A stretch of 64,000 nucleotides of DNA from Eudorina sp. 2006-703-Eu-15 (GCA_003117195.1 BDSI01000068.1:124001-188000); one strand, 5' to 3'. Numbered from the stretch's first letter, positions 1 to 9,840 are shown. Numbers and translations: made by a program. The notes: a model not told the origin generated them from the letters alone.

Positions 1-745
1 AGCGCCGGGCCATTATTACATCGTGATAAATCATATTGAGTACTGTGGACATGGCCTTACACATGGAGAGGCAGTCATGGTTCGATGTACAAACAGAGAA
101 CGGAACCGGCATTCACACTTGTACAGGGTGCGCCAATGCGGGCCCGTTGATGAGGTTCACTGTAATGATGATCAAAATGCTCATGTATCATATTGACAAA
201 CACGAGAATATTACAAAAATAACGGTATGGTAACAATGATATAATGGTAAAGATGATGATAACGACAATGATAATGATAGTGAATAAAGATAACTGCAAT
301 AACAATCACAGTAAGCCGAACAAGCGTAATGCAAATATTACAAGTAATTTGTGTTAATATGATTATCATCTACACCGGCCGCCGGAACTGAAGATTGATG
401 TACTTCTAGTGAAATAAAAACCTGTGTATGCGCACGGTCACCGGACCAACACTCAAATAAATTTCAACGGAATCTTGACCATGGTTTGTTCACGACACTG
501 ACACGACGGGCACTGAATTTTCACAACACCAATGCACGACGGTGCGTGGTAGGTAACATATAATAGGTGGCTAGGCCTGCAGACATGTATCGCATTGCTG
601 CATCTGGGCCGCCTGGGGATTGATCCACACCTAAATGGTCAACTGATACCAGTATCGGTATGAGCTATCTGGGCCCGTTGGAACACCCGGTCGGGATACG
701 GGTCCACCTTGTAACGGTTACATACAATATCGGTGTCAGTGTTCG
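1..745. other. AT-rich spacer of the unit, no gene seen
   Basis: About 750 bp with no convincing gene on either strand. Positions 225-300 are a low-complexity stretch built of ATGATG, GATAAT and AATGATA words. A tRNA-like patch lies at 606-674 on the minus strand (box A-like TAGCTCATACCG, box B-like GGATCAATCCC) but cannot be folded into a tRNA. The short open frames here (for example 36-233) show no family resemblance. The same spacer is present in every unit. Confidence 0.7.
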
Positions 746-1265
746 TATCTTATTTTAAGGCTTTCGTCCGCATGGACGAAAGGGAGTAACTTTGGCCCGT
801 TTCATTGGTTTGCTGGTGGACGAACAGCCCCTCTGGGGCCGTCATCCGTTCGTCCGGCAGGATGAAAGGGACGAACGCTTGGAAACCGCTGATTGAGGTA
901 GCTTTGGTTTCGGGCTTCTTATCTTTCGGTGCCGACAACGATTTGAGTTTCTCGGCCCGAGCACGGTCTCCTGCTGTCGGCTTCCGGGCTGACAGCACCG
1001 GTGGACCAGCTGAAGACGGCCCGGCCTCACCCAATGTCACGCCAACGCCAGTGTTCACTACGATTACAGGCTAAAATCAATGGATTTGCTCGCTTTGGCG
1101 GACGAACAGGTCGGGTTTCGGGTCCTTTCGTCCGTTTGGCTGGTGGACGAACGCCGGCTTTCGGCCGGCATTTCGTTCGTTCGGCCGGACAATCGCGCCT
1201 TAAGCTGTTCGTCCAAAACGGCCCTTCGGGCCGCCGGTTCATCCGGACAACGAAGATACGAACAC
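746..1265. other. GC-rich hairpin and GGACGAA/TTCGTCC motif block
   Basis: The heptamer TTCGTCC or its complement GGACGAA occurs nine times in about 450 bp (starts near 763, 774, 818, 849, 870, 1100, 1127, 1144 and 1208). Several copies form hairpins: a perfect 9-bp stem with a GCAT loop at 761-782, GCCGGC around TTTCG at 1153-1169, and CGGCCC/GGGCCG at 1219-1233. The 160-bp duplications and the 156-bp deletion that distinguish units break within this block. Open frames exist on both strands but their lengths change between units. A structured RNA, a recombination-prone DNA segment or a relic of a small inverted-repeat element are all possible. Confidence 0.75.
761..782. other. Perfect 9-bp hairpin with GCAT loop
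   Basis: CTTTCGTCC, loop GCAT, then GGACGAAAG. It is preserved in every unit (for example 3,568-3,589) and marks the left edge of the motif-rich block, just after an ATTTTAAG stretch. On either strand it lacks a following T run, so it is not an obvious terminator. Confidence 0.7.
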
Positions 1266-1434
1266 TGATCGGTGACCTGCATGAAAATGAATGTGACCCC
1301 CAGCCAATAGCAGGATGTCCGTCTGTCCACACCCTTACCCTTACAACATCACACATCCACCATAAACATCTGAGAGCTTATAAGCCATTCTCCAGCCATC
1401 CATAGCCCATGTCATCTCCCCGTCCTGTATTGAT

Positions 1435-1506
1435 TGCCCACATTGAGGATTGAACTCAAGACCTTTCCCTTACGAAGGGAACGCTCTACCACTAAGCTAT
1501 ATAGGC
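1435..1506 (-). tRNA. tRNA-Thr(CGT), U1
   Basis: A 72-nt intronless tRNA gene decoding ACG. The minus strand folds fully: acceptor GCCTATA/TGTGGGC with discriminator A, D-stem GCTT/GAGC, anticodon stem TTCCC/GGGAA around loop TTCGTAA (anticodon CGT), variable loop AGGTC, and T-arm TTGAG-TTCAATC-CTCAA. The G1-C72 and C2-G71 start is usual for eukaryotic tRNA-Thr. Box A and box B are canonical, so Pol III transcription is expected. CCA is not encoded. There is no TTTT directly downstream; the first T4 on the minus strand is at about 1,284-1,287. It lies 51 bp downstream of tRNA-Arg on the same strand. Confidence 0.95.
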
Positions 1507-1557
1507 AATTCACAAGTGCACAGCAGACTGATGGGCGATCTCGACGGGCTGGGTGGT

Positions 1558-1644
1558 CGATCACGATGGGACTCGAACCCACAATCTCCGCCTGCATCCC
1601 GGCCGTACCGGAGGGCGATGCCTTATCCATTAGGCCACGCGACC
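1558..1644 (-). tRNA. tRNA-Arg(CCG) with 14-nt intron, U1
   Basis: An 87-nt gene decoding CGG. Acceptor GGTCGCG/CGTGATC with discriminator G, D-stem GCC/GGC around TAATGGATAA, anticodon stem TCGCC/GGCGG, T-arm GTGGG-TTCGAGT-CCCAT. The 21-nt stretch between the anticodon stem halves equals a 7-nt loop (CTCCGG...A) plus a 14-nt intron after position 37. The intron contains CCGG, which pairs with CCGG of the anticodon region, as in spliced eukaryotic precursor tRNAs. The mature molecule would be 73 nt. No T4 run separates it from tRNA-Thr 51 bp downstream, so one precursor could carry both. Confidence 0.92.
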
Positions 1645-2394
1645 CACATGCCAATAGGACCGGGAGGCCCTCACCTTAGCCACTACGCTTGAGTCACATC
1701 CACGCTTACCCGCCCAAAAGCGGGAAGGCATGGCCCATCTTCTTCCCTTCACGCATGCACATTTAGGATGTTGCTTTTTGTTGGTAAGCACGCATGGTAC
1801 GCTCAGCTGGAATGTGACATACATGTGACACCACTGTCGCGAGCAAGTATACGTATATGACCCTGACGCACCCGTATTTTTGCCAATCATTTCTTGAACT
1901 TCACACAGGTGTTGGGTCAGAACCTACCCAGGAAATGATCACACGTCGTAAACCAATCACCAAATCGTTATCACACTGATGACATGCGGTACATCAGGTC
2001 GGGTGTACTGAAGACACTTGTATGTTGCGGAACCCCCATCAATGATTATATATTTTATCTTTATAGTAATGATTTTACAGTGGACCGCTAGGGTCATCGG
2101 TGCCACCCGCAGCCTCCATCCTCACCACACCCTGCAAAAATCACAAAGGGCCGCCACATGGCATACATACCAGACAGACTCCACAAACACGGGAGTCACA
2201 CCGTACCTACGGACCAGCCATGGTCAAGTACACACCCCACGCTGTAGGAGCAGCATAGAAACTTACTATTCAGCCCCCGCAACACCCTTATGTAACCCAT
2301 ATGAACTTGTTACAGACACACGTGTCCAACTTTATGTGGTCCGTGGCGCATACATAGTGACATGTGTACCCAACCATCATTTGATCAGCCTCAG
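1645..2394. other. Spacer between tRNA-Trp and tRNA-Arg
   Basis: A 750-bp spacer with no intact gene. The open frame at 2,018-2,413 on the plus strand overlaps tRNA-Trp and varies between 112 and 140 codons from unit to unit, so I take it as non-coding. The spacer contains a diverged LINE 3' end (2,062-2,230) and, towards tRNA-Trp, the sequence GAACTTGTTACAGACACACG, which is duplicated in right-hand units. Confidence 0.65.
2062..2230 (-). mobile_element. Fossil LINE 3' end fixed in the unit
   Basis: This stretch aligns, with many substitutions and small indels, to the 3' untranslated part of the LINE inserted at 8,408-8,928 and 51,969 onward. Shared blocks in the same order include ACAG-GGACC, GGGTCATCGGTG, CCTCACCA, ATGGC, CTCC-CAA and CCATGG. 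It is present in every unit, so an older copy of this LINE family was in the founding unit before the array was amplified. Confidence 0.65.
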
Positions 2395-2476
2395 TGACCC
2401 GGGTGGGGATTGAACCCACAACCTTCGGATGGTCCCGTGTTTGGAGTCCGACGCTCCACCATTGAGCTACCAAGCC
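2395..2476 (-). tRNA. tRNA-Trp(CCA) with 10-nt intron, U1
   Basis: An 82-nt gene decoding UGG. Acceptor GGCTTGG/CCGGGTC with discriminator A, D-stem GCTC/GAGC, anticodon stem TCGGA/TCCGA, variable loop AGGTT, T-arm GTGGG-TTCAATC-CCCAC. The 17-nt anticodon region is loop CTCCAA...A interrupted after position 37 by the 10-nt intron ACACGGGACC, whose GGGA can pair with the 5' side of the anticodon. This copy has C32 where all others have T32. Box A and box B are intact. The first T5 run downstream on the minus strand is about 260 nt away (near 2,133-2,137), so no standard Pol III stop is adjacent. Confidence 0.94.
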
Positions 2477-2806
2477 TCCGTGTGTATGCACTGAAGCAAT
2501 TGTAACATGCCGTACAATACTGGAACAAACCTTCACAATGTTGGGCCATACGAGTCAAGCAGTCAAGCCTCACCGAATAAACAGGTTATGTCAACTTTCT
2601 ACCATCAGCACAAAAAATAGAGCCCTGAGGGTATCTTTTCGATATTAGATATTAGATATTGTATTGGAAACAACGCATACATTATTTTAATGACAAACAT
2701 GTTAATTTTTAATGTTTGTTTAATTTATAAGAAAGGTTCCTTATCACAAGGACAACGGGAATTTGGTTATTGATAGCCAGGTAATGCCATAGCAGCAGAA
2801 GGCAAA
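2477..2806. other. AT-rich spacer upstream of tRNA-Trp
   Basis: A 330-bp spacer with no gene. It includes a GATATTA microsatellite near 2,640-2,660 and the sequence TGACAAACAT at about 2,690-2,700, which is the target site of the LINE insertions in U3, U4 and U16. It lies 5' of tRNA-Trp, so it may contain upstream Pol III elements, but none can be recognised. Confidence 0.6.
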
Positions 2807-4242
2807 AGCGCCGGGGCCATTATTACATCGTGATAAATCATATTGAGTACTGTGGACATGGCCTTACACATGGAGAGGCAGTCATGGTTCGATGTACAAA
2901 CAGAGAACGGAACCGGCATTCACACTTGTACAGGGTGCGCCAATGCGGGCCCGTTGATGAGGTTCACTGTAATGATGATCAAAATGCTCATGTATCATAT
3001 TGACAAACACGAGAATATTACAAAAATAACGGTATGGTAACAATGATATAATGGTAAAGATGATGATAACGACAATGATAATGATAGTGAATAAAGATAA
3101 CTGCAATAACAATCACAGTAAGCCGAACAAGCGTAATGCAAATATTACAAGTAATTTGTGTTAATATGATTATCATCTACACCGGCCGGCCGGGAACTGA
3201 AGATTGATGTACTTCTAGTGAAATAAAAACCTGTGTATGCGCACGTCACCGACCAACACTCAAATAAATTTCAACGGAATCTTGACCATGGTTTGTTCAC
3301 GACACTGACACGACGGGCACTGAATTTTCACAACACCAATGCACGACGGTGCGTGGTAGGTAACATATAATAGGTGGCTAGGCCTGCAGACATGTATCGC
3401 ATTGCTGCATCTGGGCCGCCTGGGGATTGATCCACACCTAAATGGTCAACTGATACCAGTATCGGTATGAGCTATCTGGGCCCGTTGGAACACCCGGTCG
3501 GGATACGGGTCCACCTTGTAACGGTTACATACAATATCGGTGTCAGTGTTCGTATCTTATTTTAAGGCTTTCGTCCGCATGGACGAAAGGGAGTAACTTT
3601 GGCCCGTTTCGTTGGTTGGCTGGTGGACGAACAGCCCCTCCGGGGCCGTCATCCGTTCGTCCGGCAGGATGAAAGGGACGAACGCTTGGAAACCGCTGAT
3701 TGAGGTAGCTTTGGTTTCGGGCTTCTTATCTTTCGGTGCCGACAACGATTTGAGTTTCTCGGCCCGAGCACGGTCTCCTGCTGTCGGCTTCCGGGCTGAC
3801 AGCACCGGTGGACCAGCTGAAGACGGCCCGGCCTCACCCCAATGTCACGCCAACGCCAGTGTTCACTACGATTACAGGCTAAAATCAATGGATTTGCTCG
3901 CTTTGGCGGACGAACAGGTCGGGTTTCGGGTCCTTTCGTCCGTTTGGCTGGTGGACGAACGCCGGCTTTCGGCCGGCATTTCGTTCGTTCGGCCGGACAA
4001 TCGCGCCTTAAGCTGTTCGTCCAAAACGGCCCTTCGGGCCGCCGGTTCATCCGGACAACGAAGATACGAACACTGATCGGTGACCTGCATGAAAATGAAT
4101 GTGACCCCCAGCCAATAGCAGGATGTCCGTCTGTCCACACCCTTACCCTTACAACATCACACATCCACCATAAACATCTGAGAGCTTATAAGCCATTCTC
4201 CAGCCATCCATAGCCCATGTCATCTCCGCCTCCTGTGTTGAT

Positions 4243-4314
4243 TGCCCACATTGAGGATTGAACTCAAGACCTTTCCCTTACGAAGGGAACGCTCTACCAC
4301 TAAGCTATATAGGC
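4243..4314 (-). tRNA. tRNA-Thr(CGT), U2
   Basis: Identical in sequence to the U1 copy at 1,435-1,506. Confidence 0.95.
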
Positions 4315-4365
4315 AATTCACAAGTGCACAGCAGACTGATGGGCGATCTCGACGGGCTGGGTGGT

Positions 4366-4452
4366 CGATCACGATGGGACTCGAACCCACAATCTCCGCC
4401 TGCATCCCGGCCGTACCGGAGGGCGATGCCTTATCCATTAGGCCACGCGACC
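4366..4452 (-). tRNA. tRNA-Arg(CCG) with intron, U2
   Basis: Identical to the U1 copy, with the intact T-loop TTCGAGT and the GGCCGGG-type intron. Confidence 0.92.
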
Positions 4453-5202
4453 CACATGCCAATAGGACCGGGAGGCCCTCACCTTAGCCACTACGCTTGA
4501 GTCACATCCACGCTTACCCGCCCAAAAGCGGGAAGGCATGGCCCATCTTCTTCCCTTCACGCATGCACATTTAGGATGTTGCTTTTTGTTGGTAAGCACG
4601 CATGGTACGCTCAGCTGGAATGTGACATACATGTGACACCACTGTCGCGAGCAAGTATACGTATATGACCCTGACGCACCCGTATTTTTGCCAATCATTT
4701 CTTGAACTTCACACAGGTGTTGGGTCAGAACCTACCCAGGAAATGATCACACGTCGTAAACCAATCACCAAATCGTTATCACACTGATGACATGCGGTAC
4801 ATCAGGTCGGGTGTACTGAAGACACTTGTATGTTGCGGAACCCCCATCAATGATTATATATTTTATCTTTATAGTTATGATTTTACAGTGGACCGCTAGG
4901 GTCATCGGTGCCACCCGCAGCCTCCATCCTCACCACACCCTGCAAAAATCACAAAGGGCCGCCACATGGCATACATACCAGACAGACTCCACAAACACGG
5001 GAGTCACACCGTACCTACGGACCAGCCATGGTCAAGTACACACCCCACGCTGTAGGAGCAGCATAGAAACTTACTATTCAGCCCCCGCAACACCCTTATG
5101 TAACCCATATGAACTTGTTACAGACACACGTGTCCAACTTTATGTGGTCCGTGGCGCATACATAGTGACATGTGTACCCAACCATCATTTGATCAGCCTC
5201 AG

Positions 5203-5284
5203 TGACCCGGGTGGGGATTGAACCCACAACCTTCGGATGGTCCCGTGTTTGGAATCCGACGCTCCACCATTGAGCTACCAAGCC
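5203..5284 (-). tRNA. tRNA-Trp(CCA) with intron, U2
   Basis: Majority form of the gene, with T32 in the anticodon loop (TTCCAA). All stems pair. Confidence 0.94.
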
Positions 5285-6479
5285 TCCGTGTGTATGCACT
5301 GAAGCAATTGTAACATGCCGTACAATACTGGAACAAACCTTCACAATGTTGGGCCATACGAGTCAAGCAGTCAAGCCTCACCGAATAAACAGGTTATGTC
5401 AACTTTCTACCATCAGCACAAAAAATAGAGCCCTGAGGGTACCTTTTCGATATTAGATATTGTATTGGAAACAACGCATACATTATTTTAATGACAAACA
5501 TGTTAATTTTTAATGTTTGTTTAATTTATAAGAAAGGTTCCTTATCACAAGGACAACGGGAATTTGGTTATTGATAGCCAGGTAATGCCATAGCAGCAGA
5601 AGGCAAAAGCGCCGGGGCCATTATTACATTGTGATAAATCATATTGAGTACTGTGGACATGGCCTTACACATGGAGAGGCAGTCATGGTTCGATGTACAA
5701 ACAGAGAACGGAACCGGCATTCACACTTGTACAGGGTGCGCCAATGCGGGCCCGTTGATGAGGTTCACTGTAATGATGATCAAAATGCTCATGTATCATA
5801 TTGACAAACACGAGAATATTACAAAAATAATGGTATGGTAATAATGATATAATGGTAAAGATGATGATAACGACAATGATAATGATAGTGAATAAAGATA
5901 ACTGCAATAACAATCACAGTAAGCCGAACAAGCGTAATGCAAATGTTACAAGTAATTTGTGTTAATATGATTATCATCTACACCGGCCGGCCGGGAACTG
6001 AAGATTGATGTACTTCTAGTGAAATAAAAACCTGTGTATGCGCACGTCACCGACCAACACTCAAATAAATTTCAACGGAATCTTGACCGTGGTTTGTTCA
6101 CGACACTGACACGACGGGCACTGAATTTTCACAACACCAATGCACGACGGTGCGTGGTAGGTAACATATAATAGGTGGCTAGGCCTGCAGACATGTATCG
6201 CATTGCTGCATCTGGGCCGCCTGGGGATTGATCCACACCTAAATGGTCAACTGATACCAGTATCGGTATGAGCTATCTGGGCCCGTTGGAACACCCGGTC
6301 GGGATACGGGTCCACCTTGTAACGGTTACATACAATATCGGTGTCAGTGTTCGTATCTTATTTTAAGACTTTCGTCCGCATGGACGAAAGGGAGTAACTT
6401 TGGCCCGTTTCGTTGGTTGGCTGGTGGACGAACAGCCCCTCCGGGGCCGTCATCCGTTCGTCCGGCAGGATGAAAGGGA

Positions 6480-6665
6480 CGAACGCTTGGAAACGCGCTG
6501 CTGATTGAGGTAGCTTTGGTTTCGGCTTCTTATCTTTTTTTTTTTTTTTCGTTCTGGTGACGCCCCCCCCCGTCTCCTTCGTCCCGATGAGACAACGCTT
6601 GACGCTGATTGAGTAGCTTTGGTTTCGGGCTTCTTATCTTTCGGTGCCGACAACGATTTGAGTTT
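6480..6665. repeat. Corrupted partial duplication of the motif block
   Basis: A second, imperfect copy of the segment running from CGCTTGGAAAC to TTTCTCGG, interrupted by a run of about 14 T near 6,536-6,550 and a run of 8 C near 6,566, with many single-base drops. U4 and U6 carry the same duplication cleanly at a 160-bp period. The homopolymer-rich noise suggests a sequencing or assembly error in a real duplication rather than biological sequence. Confidence 0.6.
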
Positions 6666-7149
6666 CTCGGCCGAGCACGGTCTCCTGCTGTCGGCTTCCG
6701 GGCTGACAGCACCGGTGGACCAGCTGAAGACGGCCCGGCCTCACCACAATGTCACGCCAACGCCAGTGTTCACTACGATTACAGGCTCAAATCAATGGAT
6801 TTGCTCGCTTTGGCGGACGAACAGGTCGGGTTTCGGGTCCTTTCGTCCGTTTGGCTGGTGGACGAACGCCGGCTTTCGGCCGGCATTTCGTTTGTTCGGC
6901 CGGACAATCGCGCCTTAAGCTGTTCGTCCAAAACGGCCCTTCGGGCCGCCGGTTCATCCGGACAACGAAGATACGAACACTGATCGGTGACCTGCATGAA
7001 AATGAATGTGACCCCCAGCCAATAGCAGGATGTCTGTCTGTCCACACCCTTACCCTTACAACATCACACATCCACCATAAACATCTGAGAGCTTATAAGC
7101 CATTCTCCAGCCATCCATAGCCCATGTCATCTCCGCCTCCTGTGTTGAT

Positions 7150-7221
7150 TGCCCACATTGAGGATTGAACTCAAGACCTTTCCCTTACGAAGGGAACGCT
7201 CTACCACTAAGCTATATAGGC
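7150..7221 (-). tRNA. tRNA-Thr(CGT), U3
   Basis: Gene body identical to U1. The 5' flank changes from AATTC to AATTT on the plus strand, outside the gene. Confidence 0.95.
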
Positions 7222-7272
7222 AATTTACAAGTGCAGAGCAGACTGATGGGCGGTCTCGACGGGCTGGGTGGT

Positions 7273-7359
7273 CGATCACGATGGGACTCAAACCCACAAT
7301 CTCCGCCTGCATCCCGGCCGTACCGGAGGGCGATGCCTTATCCATTAGGCCACGCGACC
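7273..7359 (-). tRNA. tRNA-Arg(CCG), box B variant, U3
   Basis: As U1 except that the T-loop reads TTTGAGT, so C56 is T. C56 makes the tertiary pair with G19 and is the most critical base of box B for TFIIIC binding in yeast. The copy may be poorly transcribed or misfolded. Confidence 0.8.
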
Positions 7360-8108
7360 CACATGCCAATAGGACCGGGAGGCCCTCACCTTAGCCACTA
7401 CGCTTGAGTCACATCCACGCTTACCCGCCCAAAAGCGGGAAGGCATGGCCCATCTTCTTCCCTTCACGCATGCACATTTAGGATGTTGCTTTTTGTTGGT
7501 AAGCACGCATGGTACGCTCAGCTGGAATGTGACATACATGTGACACCACTGTCGCGAGCAAGTATACGTATATGACCCTGACGCACCCGTATTTTTGCCA
7601 ATCATTTCTTGAACTTCACACAGGTGTTGGGTCAGAACCTACCCAGGAAATGATCACACGTCGTAAACCAATCACCAAATCGTTATCACACTGATGACAT
7701 GCGGTACATCAGGTCGGGTGTACTGAAGACACTTGTATGTTGCGGAACCCCCATCAATGATTATATATTTTATCTTTATAGTAATGATTTTACAGTGGAC
7801 CGCTAGGGTCATCGGTGCCACCCGCAGCCTCCATCCTCACCACACCCTGCAAAAATCACAAAGGGCCGCCACATGGCATACATACCAGACAGACTCCACA
7901 AACACGGGAGTCACACCGTACCTACGGACCAGCCATGGTCAAGTACACACCCCACGCTGTAGGAGCAGCATAGAACTTACTATTCAGCCCCCGCAACACC
8001 CTTATGTAACCCATATGAACTTGTTACAGACACACGTGTCCAACTTTATGTGGTCCGTGGCGCATACATAGTGACATGTGTACCCAACCATCATTTGATC
8101 AGCCTCAG

Positions 8109-8190
8109 TGACCCGGGTGGGGATTGAACCCACAACCTTCGGATGGTCCCGTGTTTGGAATCCGACGCTCCACCATTGAGCTACCAAGCC
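8109..8190 (-). tRNA. tRNA-Trp(CCA) with intron, U3
   Basis: Majority form, intact. The LINE insertion begins about 215 bp upstream of this gene. Confidence 0.94.
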
Positions 8191-8397
8191 TCCGTGTGTA
8201 TGCACTGAAGCAATTGTAACATGCCGTACAATACTGGAACAAACCTTCACAATGTTGGGCCATACGAGTCAAGCAGTCAAGCCTCACCGAATAAACAGGT
8301 TATGTCAACTTTCTACCATCAGCACAAAAAATAGAGCCCTGAGGGTACCTTTTCGATATTAGATATTGTATTGGAAACAACGCATACATTATTTTAA

Positions 8398-8407
8398 TGA
8401 CAAACAT
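8398..8407. repeat. LINE target-site duplication, left (U3)
   Basis: TGACAAACAT, repeated exactly at 8,929-8,938 and present once in units without the insertion. Confidence 0.9.
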
Positions 8408-8928
8408 TATTAGGATGTTACAGCGGACCCCGCGGGTCATCGGTGACAGCCCCGGCGACAGCCGAGGCTTCCTCACCATACACTGCCTAAATGAAGTAAC
8501 GCCACCATGGCGCTCCGGACAGGCTCCCCAAGTGCACCGAAACACTCCCCGGGCCCACACTACCAGGGAACCACCCCGTTCCTGAGAACCAACCATGGCA
8601 AGGGATAAAGCCCGCTCAGGGGGAGTTAGCCACCATGGCGCCCCTATTAGCGAACCACCACCCCCACCAAGGCGGGGTCACTTCTCCAGCGGTGGCCCGT
8701 AGTCTTGGAAGGCCACGGGGGCTCGCGAGTCACCATTCAGGGGCCTGCCCGTACGGTCCCACCGGGCCGAAAAAACTGCCCACACCTAGCGATAGCTCCA
8801 CTGGGCGTCAGTGCCCTGACCACCCGCGGTCTATTACGACAGAGTACCTACAGGGCTTAAGAATCCTGGCCTGACGGAACCGGGCCTCGGCACACAAGAC
8901 GACCGTCCTGCACTTTCAGGATCGGGTG
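8408..8928 (-). mobile_element. 5'-truncated LINE (3' end only), U3
   Basis: A 521-bp insertion flanked by a 10-bp target-site duplication and absent from most units. Read on the minus strand it holds the last roughly 23 codons of a LINE frame (ending at the TAA complementary to 8,857-8,859), about 450 bp of 3' untranslated sequence and a short TAATA tail at 8,408-8,412. Assignment rests on identity with U16, where the same sequence continues into a LINE C-terminal domain. 5' truncation with a short tail and a 10-bp duplication is typical of target-primed reverse transcription. Confidence 0.85.
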
Positions 8929-8938
8929 TGACAAACAT
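8929..8938. repeat. LINE target-site duplication, right (U3)
   Basis: TGACAAACAT; the normal spacer resumes directly after it. Confidence 0.9.
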
Positions 8939-9840
8939 GTTAATTTTTAATGTTTGTTTAATTTATAAGAAAGGTTCCTTATCACAAGGACAACGGGAAT
9001 TTGGTTATTGATAGCCAGGTAATGCCATAGCAGCAGAAGGCAAAAGCGCCGGGGCCATTATTACATCGTGATAAATCATATTGAGTACTGTGGACATGGC
9101 CTTACACATGGAGAGGCAGTCATGGTTCGATGTACAAACAGAGAACGGAACCGGCATTCACACTTGTACAGGGTGCGCCAATGCGGGCCCGTTGATGAGG
9201 TTCACTGTAATGATGATCAAAATGCTCATGTATCATATTGACAAACACGAGAATATTACAAAAATAATGGTATGGTAATAATGATATAATGGTAAAGATG
9301 ATGATAACGACAATGATAATGATAGTGAATAAAGATAACTGCAATAACAATCACAGTAAGCCGAACAAGCGTAATGCAAATGTTACAAGTAATTTGTGTT
9401 AATATGATTATCATCTACACCGGCCGGCCGGGAACTGAAGATTGATGTACTTCTAGTGAAATAAAAACCTGTGTATGCGCACGTCACCGACCAACACTCA
9501 AATAAATTTCAACGGAATCTTGACCGTGGTTTGTTCACGACACTGACACGACGGGCACTGAATTTTCACAACACCAATGCACGACGGTGCGTGGTAGGTA
9601 ACATATAATAGGTGGCTAGGCCTGCAGACATGTATCGCATTGCTGCATCTGGGCCGCCTGGGGATTGATCCACACCTAAATGGTCAACTGATACCAGTAT
9701 CGGTATGAGCTATCTGGGCCCGTTGGAACACCCGGTCGGGATACGGGTCCACCTTGTAACGGTTACATACAATATCGGTGTCAGTGTTCGTATCTTATTT
9801 TAAGACTTTCGTCCGCATGGACGAAAGGGAGTAACTTTGG

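Larger units (their letters stand above)
1..2806. repeat. Array unit U1 (reference unit, 2,806 bp)
   Basis: Used here as the reference copy. It contains tRNA-Thr, tRNA-Arg and tRNA-Trp on the minus strand and no insertion. It differs from later units by a few bases: one G is missing in the unit-start motif, there is an extra GATATTA repeat near 2,640-2,660, and position 32 of the tRNA-Trp anticodon loop is C instead of T. Confidence 0.95.
2807..5607. repeat. Array unit U2 (2,801 bp)
   Basis: A standard long-form unit with all three tRNA genes and no insertion. Its motif-rich block is complete and single-copy. It is the cleanest full-length reference for the left sub-family. Confidence 0.95.
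5608..9044. repeat. Array unit U3 (3,437 bp, LINE insertion, scrambled block)
   Basis: Longer than standard for two reasons. A 521-bp LINE with its duplicated target lies at 8,408-8,938, and the motif-rich block contains a corrupted partial duplication at about 6,480-6,665. Confidence 0.93.

Noticed and set aside
606..674. Fourth tRNA gene (Lys-like) on the minus strand of each unit
   Set aside because: Box A-like and box B-like words are present, and the 5' part resembles tRNA-Lys. However, the two ends are direct (ATCTGGGCC) instead of complementary repeats, the D-arm and anticodon arm do not fold, and T55 is altered. At most a relic or SINE head.
1331..1344. CCCTTACCCTTAC as a telomere repeat
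   Set aside because: Only two repeats, the same in every unit, inside spacer DNA. Not a telomeric tract.
746..1405. Overlapping 60-170-codon frames in the GC-rich motif block as genes
   Set aside because: Frames are open on both strands simply because the block is GC-rich. They are cut or fused by the 156/160-bp indels and have no recognisable motif.
2018..2413. 131-codon plus-strand open frame as a protein gene
   Set aside because: It overlaps tRNA-Trp, changes between 112 and 140 codons across units through frame-breaking indels, and covers a LINE fossil. No sign of selection on a protein.
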